This document shows positions 37,873-49,800 of a DNA stretch of 64,000 bases, piece by piece. Both the position numbers and the translations under genes were made by a program. Position 1 is the first letter of the stretch. Every line of letters begins with the position of its first letter. The notes under the pieces are model-generated. The model ran no database searches, was not told where the DNA came from, and saw nothing but the letters and a program-made list of their open reading frames with translations. Source of the DNA: Bemisia tabaci (taxonomy: Eukaryota > Arthropoda > Insecta > Hemiptera > Aleyrodidae); contig NC_092793.1 in NCBI RefSeq assembly GCF_918797505.1, forward strand, positions 8,244,320 to 8,308,319. Direction: 5' to 3'.

Positions 37873-40800
37873 ATCTGCTGCATGAACTGTTGATGTTGTT
37901 GCTGCTGATGCTGTTGCTGCCGCTGCTGCTCTTCCCGCCGCTGTTGTTCTTGTTGTTGTTGGTGCGAGTGATGTGAGTTACTTACCGTGGTCATCGTCGT
38001 ATAACTTGGAGAAGAATAACTAGCACTGAAACATGACAAAGTTCCAACACGAGTTAGTTTTGGCGCATCTACTCAATAATGTACACTCCTAGTTATCATA
38101 ATTGGCACATTACATGAAAATTTAGGGACTATAGACTGCAGCCTGTAGTCCCTTTACTTTTGGGTTTTGAGAGGTGCCTATGTCTATAATGTTTACCGAG
38201 GAGGAAAAAAAAATTCATGTCAAGGAAGGGGTGTGCTGATCAGTGGCGTGGCGTGCTTTACGAAACATCGTCTGATTTGCCATTTGAACCTATGGAAAAG
38301 GATCGATGAACAGGGTGTTCGTTTCGCAACGAACAGCTGAATAATCGACTCTTTATCATAGCTTCAAATGGGGAAATATCGATAATAATCGATCATTCAC
38401 GTCTCGCCACTGGTGCTGACTGTAATTGGGCGAAAGAATCCCATGTAACTGTTCACACTGATTTTTCCAACAGAAGTAGTTTTTGAGGTCGAAGTTTTTA
38501 TCTTACTGCGCTAGTAGATACTTTATTTTTTCATTTTTTATAGAAATTTTTGTTGAAATCACACTTCGTTATGACATAGCTTGTTTCTTTTAACCAAAAA
38601 GTGCCAAAATATTGATTGGATTCCATATTTAACCTCATTTCTCAATACAGTTGAATGAAAATACAGAGAGGGGCAAAAAGACAGTATTTGGTTTCAAGAT
38701 ACGGAGATGGAAGTGGAAGTGGAGACGGAGTGGAATTCAAATTACTTCAATATTTTAATCTAATGAGCGGAAAAATTGACTTAAAAACCTATAGAGCTTA
38801 TCTTTGCTCCGGTTATGGAATATTACCATAGACAGAGAATATCTTTATTTCTTATGGTCTGTTCTCTAACTACAAACAGGGATGTTCTTTTTCGTAGATT
38901 TTTGCGCAGGTGGGAGGAGAAATACCGCTTGTTTACGACCGTGTTTTGACAAGACTCCGTACAGAAATACCAACTCTGGAGAATGCAGAAATACGTCAGA
39001 AATTTATGAACAGTCAAAGAGACTCAGGGAAGGACAGAGCATGCGGGCGGTACGCGAGCGCGGAAATGTGGTCGGCGATGACAGTGGCAAAGCGATAGGA
39101 GGCGTGAATGATCGATATTTCCTCATTTGAAGCCGTGATAAAGAATCGATTATTAAGGTGTTCGTCGTCAACACCTTGTTAATCGATCCTTTGACATAGG
39201 TTTAAATGGCAGATGAATCGATGTATCGCAAAGCATGCCACGCCACTGGGCGATGACTTATAGAGTCACCGTTGCAGGGTAAAATCGATCGAATGCATTA
39301 AGTTATTCGTGCTGTACTGCTAATAGAGAGCAGAATAACTGCAGAGCGTTGATAAGTGGGCACATTTATTTACCTTGAGAAAATAAGCATGAATGCGGAG
39401 CGATGCTTGGACGGTAGGATTGCCAACTATTTGTGTACAACTATTTATACAGACAGGGATGTTGGAGAAGATGAAAATGATTCGACTGTTGCTAGTGCTG
39501 TGCCGAGACAGTGCGCTCTGATGGCAAGTTCAAAGACCTGTCAGCTCATTTTCTTAGAAAAATGCGCCTAGTCACTTATAAGCCATCATTCAATCTAGCA
39601 ACTAACACATTTCAAGGACGTCGCTCATTAGTTCCCGTATTGTCCGCCAGAGTTTAAATAACTCGGACGACCGATGAGTCCTCTAATCTTCTCTCAATTT
39701 ATCATGACGATTTCTGGACACATTTTCACATCCCTAATTTAATCTGTATCAATCATCCGCCACGGCTTTTATTTGATTCTGCCTACTGCCTTCCTCTTGA
39801 CCTGACCCTTGGTTTTTCACCACTGAGGTACCCCCTCTAATACTTGAAGTCCTTCATGATATTTTACTCCATTCAAAACATCTTAAAATTCTTAGTTTTC
39901 TTCACGAAAGAACGTAACTCCATTTCGATGTTGCCTTTCCATGCGCGAATTTTACTTTTACCAGGATAATTTTGGAAATCGTACATCGAAAATCGCACTG
40001 ATTATTCTTTTGCTCTCGTGCGAAATTCAGAAAATTGTTGAACATAAATCGCACAGGTGTACTCCTGTAAAAAATTAAGTTGTTCGAGTCAATTTTGCAA
40101 CCTTGGAATCGAGTTACGTTGCTTCGTCATGAAAACGAAGAATTGGTGAAAGTACTGCTTTCCTGGAAAAATTCCTCGCAGAAAGAGGACAAGCATATTA
40201 ATAGGTTTTCTTCCTACAAAATTGTACGCAAATAAAGTCTGGCGTTAGTGGGATTAGTTGGTAGTTTCAGTGCGACATTAAATATCTTTCGGCAACTCTA
40301 CTCATAGCTGGACTGCATTGTGCAATTTGGAACTATGAATGCTGGCTCTTCTGGAAAAACACTTATGTGGTTAGGGAAACGAATGGCACATACGTTGTTT
40401 TTAAACCGGGCTAGAAGTTGTAGTTCCAAACTGCAAAATGTAGTCCAGTTAAACCTAAAAGATCCCCGGAAAGAAGTTTTTTGGTTTTCATTTAAATATT
40501 TAAATAGGTAAATGCATTCAACCTTGACTTTAACCTACGGATCTCTCCTCCCCCTGAAGAGTTTAAACTTATTCCTTCTACTAAAAAAGGAACAAAAAAT
40601 TAGGTAACGTTGGTAGATTTTTGGAGGAACTGCACTTACCTACTACTTAAACCCATATTGTGCTCTTGTGAATGAGGCAAATGCATTGATGACGGGTACC
40701 CGCCTGGATCATTCGGATTCATTGTCATCGGGTTCTGTGCTTGCGAATGAGGAGGTACCTGAACACAAAATAAAACAGGAGACATTAGTGATGCCATAAA

Positions 40801-43800
40801 ATGCACTGCAGTGAAAAATTAACATACTTAAATTCCAAAATTTTACGCGTGTTATGGATCATTTGAATGTGTAACGAAGATCTAACCGATCCATCGCGAA
40901 CGCGCGTAGGCCGTGGGCAGATCTCAGATTTCGCCCGCAAAATCTAGCGTATGCAACCCGGCTCACAGCGGAGTTAAAATAGTTGCATGTTAGGTTCGAA
41001 CCCAACTTCGTATGTTCTATTATTGCTTTCCGCGATGTTCCGAGTTGAGAGAGCGTTCTGATATCTACAATTTTTGAAAAAAGCTTAGTTTCTATCGAAA
41101 TGCTTACTCTAAACATTCTTAGCTCATTCACCTGAACCGCAAACTGATGGATGTGAACGTGACATAAAGCAATTGCAAAATTTCTACTTGAAAGTGGAAT
41201 TTGAATGGAATCTATGAATCATATGGTAAGTTAAGACTCAAACAGTACTTCACCCTTACCGTAATTTAAATGAATTCCTTTTGATGTGAAGGAAGAGAGT
41301 TTTAAATTTAGGGACAGGAAAGGAAAATGTATTTTAAGTGAAATTCAACAATCTGATAGTGGTGATTCCAATTCTATACAGTTTTTACGAATAATAAAAC
41401 GCCGATAATACTGCCCTGAGAAATTTTGCTTGCGGTACAGCTCTTGCTATGCATTTAATTTTCAGACAGTAATTAAAAACGCAAAACAGGATTTCGTAGA
41501 GCACAATTATTCATATTCAGTAAAGTTACCGAAAGATAGTTGGAAACTCTGGTCCGAATAGCGCTCACAATTTTGGCCATAGAATTTTAATACATTGCAG
41601 GATTTTTAAAGTCATTTCGTTTTACGAGCCTTGTACATTTGTGCGACGGTAGCCGATGTGGGCCATTTTTGCCAAGTAGTGCTGATTTTTCATCACTTTT
41701 CCCCATTTGAATCCATGTAAAATATCCACTTTTTATTCCACAATCTGGCAAGCTTGATAGAGACCGAGCTTTGTTCGGAATAGGTATTTTTGTTTCCACG
41801 TCCTTCACGGTACACTGACGGAAAAGAACGTTGTGCCACTGTAAATTGAGATTTCGTGACTCCTCCTGGTTCAGTTGCATGGATATTTACAAAAGCTGGA
41901 TAATCGGAAATGTTCAAATAAATAATGTATAATTGGACGAGAAAAAGATAGAATTTTTGCAAAAGTGTGCCTGTGCGAAAGGGATTTGCATAGGTATACT
42001 TTCATGACTTTGATATGCACCCCCACCTTCTCGACTGTAAATTAGATGCCAGTACTTTGAGAGTGGGTAGATAAATGCATTTGACTACATTCGAGCATAC
42101 AATTGACTTCATTATGTGCGGTTCTAGGAAATGCCGTGATAATTTTCACGGTTTGAAACACGCATGAATATTCTTGTCACTTAAATGAAATGTTCTCACA
42201 ATAGCAGTCACTATTCTCTGAGCCGTCAGCGTTGATAAATGGAACAAGAGAGCTATTTTTTAAAATTACGAAGGAAAAAAATACACACTCCCACACGATG
42301 TAAATGTAGCCCCAGACAGAGTATTTAGTATTTTTACCCATGGTGGATGCCTTAAAAGATTAGGACATCACTGTCATTTATTTTAGCATAACTATGGTGG
42401 CTGGTTTCTCATTATTGCACTGACTTATTTAATATTGAATTTTTAATGACTAATCATAACTTATGTTCGGGAGGAGAAGAAAATTTGGAAAAAAGGAGGA
42501 AGAGAAGGAAAGGCGGCAAACGGTACGAAGAGATGCAGTATAATACTACTATTTGTTTATTTTACAGAGGTGCCTTAGCAACACTCATGTCTGAAATTAA
42601 CAAAGAAGGAAAAAAGAAGAGAGTGGATTAAAAAATAAGCGACCAAGTACGAATGTGTCCACTTTGATTATATACAATATTTCTACAATATTATTAAATA
42701 TATGAACGTATAAAGAAAATTAAGTACGAAGAACCTGAAAAAGTTAGATCAGAGAGTCTCTTATTACACGCTGCATCTTTGAAGCATATTCAACTCAAAT
42801 ATATTTCGTCGAGAAGATATAAGGTGTAATATTCGAGAGTATCCTCTCGCAATACAAGTGTTTCATAAATTCCCAGCATAGCTTCTTTTTGTTGAAAAAT
42901 TTTGAATTATACTGACACGAAATTCTCGCGCCACGGGAGGAGGATGGATACTTTGAAGCAAAGAGAAAATTGATATGCCACATAAAAAAGAGTAGCTCAA
43001 GTTTGATTTGAAGTCGACGGAGCAAGCTTCGAAACTTGTTTGCGATTTTCGCGGGGATGAGGAAATTGTTCGGATGAGGACGAGGGGTAGAGAAGCGGGA
43101 AGGAAAAAGAATATGGAATGCATTAAAGGATGGAAGGTGAAAGCGGATAGAGGACAGGGAGAGAATCCGAAGAGACAGGAGTAGCAGCAACATCAGCAGC
43201 AGCAAGATTGAAGCAGTTTTATTGGGGATACTTCGCGAAAACTTTAGCGCTTCTTATAACTTGGAAATGTGATGGCTAAAGTTTTCGTTCAAAATAATTT
43301 TGGTTTTCAGATTTTATTTTTATTTCGTTCCCTTTCCTTTCGGAATCGAGTTTCTGTTGAGTAATATACGCAAGCAAACGCATTTCTGAAAGTTATTTTG
43401 CTTTTATTTTGTCGTTGGAGAGACTCGAATGTCTAATGCCGGTCACAATTTATTCCCGCCGCGCCGCGCCGCGCCGTCGATCCGAGCAATTTTCAGGCCA
43501 TGAGAATTTTGCAGCTGTTCAATTCGGGACAAAACAGGTAAGTATTTCAGAATATGCACATCAATACGAGCAAAGTAGGTTAACACGTGTGTTCATTTAA
43601 GACAAAAAAGAGTATTCGGAAACATTTAAATTTTAAATTCGGGTGAGTTCAAACGAGAAATGAGTTGAATTGAATTACGACTAGTTTGCCACGTTTTAAA
43701 ATTTAAAAAAAAGAAAAAAAAATAGGCTGTACTTACATTATTTTGTTGATAACTTAGTTGTGATTGGTTGTGGTGAGGAATGTCGAAATCTTCATCCCCA

Positions 43801-46800
43801 AAATTAGGCGTATGAAAAGTCTGTAACAATTACATAGGAAGTGTGTCAATTTCGATTTTACTTTATTTGGCGAGTGAAAACAATCAGCCTGCTTTTCAAC
43901 GTTTAGGGACGAATTTTTTTTCTTCAATGTGTATTTAATTTTTAGCTTTCAAGTTAGAGAATTTTTTCATTTTTTCTTGTCTTGTTTTTAGCTTAACCGG
44001 ATTTCGAGAACACCTCAAAATTCACAGATAAAAGAAATTCATTCTTCTTTTTTGTGGAGATCAAATTCTTACGGTTAGTCGAATGTTATAAACTATGGTT
44101 TGACTTAGAAAGTGCAAAAAAGTTTGAATCTCTCTACTCACCCTCAGTAATTTTTTTTTAAAATTATTAAATATTTATTTACAATATGAATATTTACCTG
44201 TTTCTTGGCCAAAAAATTAAGAAATAACTTGAAAAAACGAAAAAGGAAAAGAAAAAAGGAAAATATAAAATTATCAACTCATGAATAAACATTGAGAATT
44301 CAACGGCTACATTTAAACGTGGCAAACTAGACGGTAATTCAATTGCTCAAATAATTGAACTGCAAACATTCAATCGGGACAAGGTAAAGTACATCGTGTA
44401 AAATGAGAATTTTAAAAAGTTACAAACTTGAGAAAACACAATTTTAGAACTCGGAGTCTGCATAAAGTATTTTACTCTTGCCATGAGAAATAAGAGTAAT
44501 GGCTCTCCTGGAATTAGCTATTCCAGTCATTGTCTTGTTCGTCATAAAATGTCTCTTGCTTATATACAATATGAAGCTTTAGAATAGAGAATGCAGGCTC
44601 CATAACTAATGCCGCCTCGACGAATGAATGACGTGCATCTTGGTGGATAATAATCAGCCGATCTTTTTATAGGTTCATCAAGAGAATGACGCATGACGAA
44701 CTGAAGTCTGTCGGTTTGGAATAAACAAACGAGCGACCTCAGCTCACATCATCCGAGTTCTGGGTCATTTTCCTTCCTATTTTGACATCCAGCGAAAGTG
44801 ACCGGGCGTGGTAACATTTCACTTTATCCATCGCTTTTCTACCGGCTGTGTCGTTGGATAAAGCAAAGGTAACAGCGAGAAACCAGGAGATAGTGACTCA
44901 GAGATCGAATGGATCGTATTCGATAGTGGTTCGATGTATCGTTTGCTTCAAAACAAAAGAACATAACCTCAAACAAAAATTTTACGATTTAAAGTTGGAA
45001 AATCTGAAGATGAGAAAATTCCTAACGATTTCGTTTTTCATTACCAGTTTGTATTCACAGGAATCGAAAATATAATACTAAAAACCCGCTCCCTCAGATT
45101 ACTCAATTGACTTTTGAGGCTACGTTTACGTGTTGAACCAATCGATATCGATACAATCTCGTCTGTTTGATGTTCCGAATATGAGCCGTAGGAAAGGGGT
45201 CGTCCATAAATTACGTAACGCAGTGGTGGGGGGGGGGGCGAGGAGCACGATACGCCATTTTGTTTTTACGTGTTAACGGATAGGGACCTACGTCACAAAA
45301 TCGTTACAAGGGGGGGGGGGGGGGGTCAAAAATGCCGATAAAGAGCGTTACGTACGTAATTTATGGACGGCCCCAAAGGCACCGAGAAATTTAAATGAGG
45401 AAGAATGAACATATCGTTTGTTTATTTGTTTTATCGGTGCGGATAGGAAAAAAAGCAGAGGAAACAAAGGAAAATAAGCGACGGGATGGAAAAATGGCAG
45501 CGAGAGAAAAGGGTCGTGTCGTGGGGCGGCGAAGGGTGCAGGGTTGAGCGGAGGAAATTCGGATGGTGGGGAGGAAAAAGGAGTTGAACAAAACAAACTG
45601 ATTAAAAGTTTTAGAGTTATCAAAACAATAATTAATGAAACAAACACTAAAGCTCTAGTTGGGGATGCGGTGGGGCGAAGGGGGGCTCATTAGAAATGAA
45701 ACTTTCTAGCGTTCCCCTCCCCATCTCCTCCCCGCACCGCAGCTTCTCTCCCCACCCCACTCCACCCCACCTCCCCGTATTCCTACTGACGTGCTGAAGG
45801 GGCGCAGGAAACTAGCGCGCAACTCTCCTCCTGTGTTGTCCTTCCTATAAACTTGAATCCAGAAATTTCGAAATATAATGGATCAATCCAGGGAAGCGAA
45901 TCATCATACGTTTGCGCTACTCTGCCGTCCTACGTAAAAACGCCGTACAAGCATTCGAATGTCGCCAAATTTCTTCTTTGAAAATATTTATTTTGAAGAA
46001 AGTTAAGAATATTTCTCCTTGAAATTTTCAGGCTTTTTAGATCAATTTACGAACAAAGTCCTCTGAAAAATTGGAGAAGAAATATTCACAAATTTTCCTT
46101 GAAATTCGTGATTTGTAGAAGAAAATCTGGCAACGTCTGATGGCTCATACAGTGTTCGTACTTAGCACGGCAGTACTGGGAGTAGATTTCCACCGCTGTG
46201 CGCCTGTATGCTCCGTTTCCGCTATGTTGCCCATCGTGTGACCTTTCTAACATCAGTATTAAATTTAAGTACGATGACAAAGTCGAAGAACGCGTGTTGT
46301 GTCTCGATTTGCTGTTGTTCTATTTTAATTTTACAAAAAGGAAACTGATTTACATTACTCCGCACATTTTTCACAGATTTCTCTTCATCCTCTGCAAAAT
46401 ATTCTTTGGAAAATTCAAACGACGTAGTTTATTCGTTTTTCATCGCTTCAAGAAATAACGATGCACGTTAACTTTTTTAAACACTTAACTTACTTGCTTG
46501 TCAAGTTAAGTCTAGTAAGTAGATGTATACCTTCGTTGTTAACGCTGTTGTGTTTAAAACATTGATGCAATTAAACGGTATGAATTCTGCAGCAGCGTCG
46601 TGAGACTAAAGTTGCTCTCATTTTTCCTCTCCACACAGAATGAAAATAGATCCTCAAAACAGGATGTATTTCAACCAAGACATGATACAAGTGTGATGGG
46701 CAGGCGGAGGGGGGCGATCCAGAGGCGAAGCGTGCTTTGCGATTTATCGATTGATCTGTCATTTAAACCTATGGAAAAGGATCGATAACCAGGGTGTTGA

Positions 46801-49800
46801 CAACGAACGCCTTAATAATCGATATTTTACCATAGCTTCAAATGGGGGAACATCGATAATCGATCATTCACGCCTCGCCTTTGCGGCGATCGATGGTGCA
46901 ATTAACGAAGTTGAAATTTTCCGGCTTGTATTCGGATGGAATAGACCGTATTCGATAACGGTTCGATGTATCGTTTGGTTCAAAACAATAGAACATAACC
47001 TCAAACCAAACTGTAAGGATTTTAATTAGAAAAGCTGAAAATGAGAAATTTCCTGACAATTTCACTTTGCATTGGCATTCGGTACTCAAAAGAATAAAAA
47101 ATCTGTTTCAAAAGATCCGTTCTCTCAGATTTCTGAATTTACTTTTGAGGCTATGTTTATGTTTTGAACCAATCGATATCGATACAATCTCACCCGTTTC
47201 ATGTATCGAATACGATCTATATAACGAAGTTGAAATTTTCCGGCTTGTATTCGGATGGAATAGGATTTCCTCCGCGTTGACAGCGAAGGAGTGAAGGGTT
47301 CTGGCAGGAGCACAATGAGGAGGGAAAAATGCTTGCTTCGGTCAAACGGAGTTTAAATTAATTTCTGATATATTAACGAACGAGAGGCGGGGGCGGCCGG
47401 TGGACAGCTCGTCAGGAAGGCAAGGAGCATATAGATATAATAAATTGATAAAATGTTCTAGAAAGGAACATTGCAAAGAAATGATCGGGGCCGGATTAAA
47501 ATAATACAAGATAGACGAAGGGATTGAATTAAATTATTACATTGTTTCGCTTCATGTTGGTCTTTATCAACAATCGTTAAACTGTCTATTTGGCTCAGAC
47601 AATGGCTTGTATTTTACAATTCAGGTTTCTTAGTGGTTGAGCCTGGTTGTTGCAAGCTCTTGCTTTGGCTCTGTCTCTCTCTCCCTCTCTCACCCCCCCT
47701 TCCCCCGCCTCTGCCCCCTTGAAGCTGTCGCAACGTATTTTATTTGCTGAGCCTTTTACGGACCCTTTTTCAAGAGGCCCTTTTTTATCTGGCATGTTGA
47801 CATGCATGTAAAGCCAATGCACTCTATCATTCGCCAGTAACAATGCAGCTCAACCTGTGTTGCCTGAATCGTCGGTTCTTGCCGTGTCGTCAGCATCATC
47901 GTCATCGTCATCTTCCACACTAGTTTTCATGCGTTTTTTAGTTCGAGTCCGACCCCTCCCCCCTCCCCCTCCTCCCCGCGAAAACATCGTTAAAGCTTCC
48001 GTGCAACACTCTAATTACATCCCAACACTCTGCCCGCTGAGGAAACCCTCATTATTTTCACCTTCTTTTACTTCTCTCCTTGCCGAGGGACAATATCTCC
48101 GGATTGCGATTCGACCTTCAGTTTTTTCGGATTTTACTTGCGATCTCTTGATGATGCACTGTTCTGAATCTACGTCAAATGCGTGCGTGCGTCGCGATTA
48201 TTCCGTTAAAATTAATTTATTCTCATTGCTGAAATGGAGAGTTTGCACGCAATTTTTTTATTGTTTCACCTGAGAGTGCTTAAAGAGCTGATTTCGTAGT
48301 ACTTTTTACAATTTTTTTCTGTAATGGGATTTAGTCCAAAACTTGATTTCGAAGTGAGAAAATGCACCGCCTTGTGACGTCATCTGGCGGCATTTCCCAT
48401 TAAATCGTATGTATTTCAGCAAATTAGATATTTTCGTCACATCTCCTTCAATAATTGCTAGATTAACGAACCAATGGTATCCTCGTGTTCAGTTCACTCA
48501 GTAGTTTCCACTTCGACATGGAATTCTTCAAATTTCAGACATCTGCAAATTCTCCATTAGAACAAATGATGTCCATACTTGGGCCCAGATATTACTAGTT
48601 ATTTTTAGTTTCGATCATATTGATACGGATTCAGCCAACAGGTGAGGGGCCGTCCCTAAATTACGTAACGCATTTTTCGGCATTATAGACCTCCATCCTC
48701 TTTGTAGCGCTTTTGTGACGTAGGTCCCTATCCTTTAACAGAACAAAATGGCGTGATACTCTCCTCGACCCCGAACCCCCCCCCCCCCCCCCACAGCGTT
48801 ACTTAACTTAGGGACGGCCCCTGAAAAGCATCTTTCGATGACTCCAATGGTTATAAAATGATACTTATTGATTACTCGCTCCACCTGCCTCGGACTACCT
48901 CTGAAAAGTAAAGCGTGCAAATTCAAAACACTCTAAACGCTGAAGATTATGAACACTTTTCCTGACTGTAAAAGAACTTAAGTGACTTCATTTCATAATT
49001 TTTTAACTGAGGAATTTTCCTTGGATTTAGCCTTTATCGTACGGAAAAAAAAGAAATTAGGGCTGGGCCCTAGAATTGCTTTACCTCATATCCAATAGGG
49101 GTCATACCGAAACAGTCATTCTGTGATCACTGGGTTTCCATTGAAAAAAGAAACACTTGTGAAGCCTTTTGAACACCTGATGGTGCTCGGAATGTTTTGA
49201 AGTTCTTTAAAATGATTATTTTCAGCCTGACTTGGCATTAGAACCGGATGAATCACTCAAAACCGCTGGCCGCCTGGCAATGCCGAAACTTTCATCTTCT
49301 CGTCCCGTGAATTGGGTCAGCAACTGTTTTCTTATACTTAAGTCTTTGTAATTCATGATTTCAAAGACCGTTATTCATATCTACTCATTCCTATTTTGCT
49401 CTTGATTTGTTGCTTTGGTCATTTGCTATTCTTACATTGAATCCGCGGATGAAAGTTTATAGAGGTTACACGCTGTAGTGTGAATGCAAAACTATACTGC
49501 ATGCATTGAGTCAATAATACGAAAACGTATCAAATATTAATTTTTGAAAAAAGATAAGTGCTAAGTATGAGGGTATAAGGCAGATCGGGCAATTATATCT
49601 TCAGGCGAAAAAAAGAAAAGAAAATATAGTAATTCAGTGACCCCGCAAAACAGGAAGAAGGAAACAACTTTGTGACATATGATAATCTAAGAAAGTAATT
49701 TTCAAATGTTAATAGTTAGATTTTGGAATTTCGGTAAATTTAAGGGAGTACCTAAACCACATTATGATCAAGAAATTCTGAGGGAATTCGTCTATAGCTA

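Noticed and set aside
42795..43205. A 136-codon minus-strand frame rich in Leu and Ser
   Set aside because: The leucine run comes from a CAG-like microsatellite, and no recognisable domain or conserved neighbour exon supports it.
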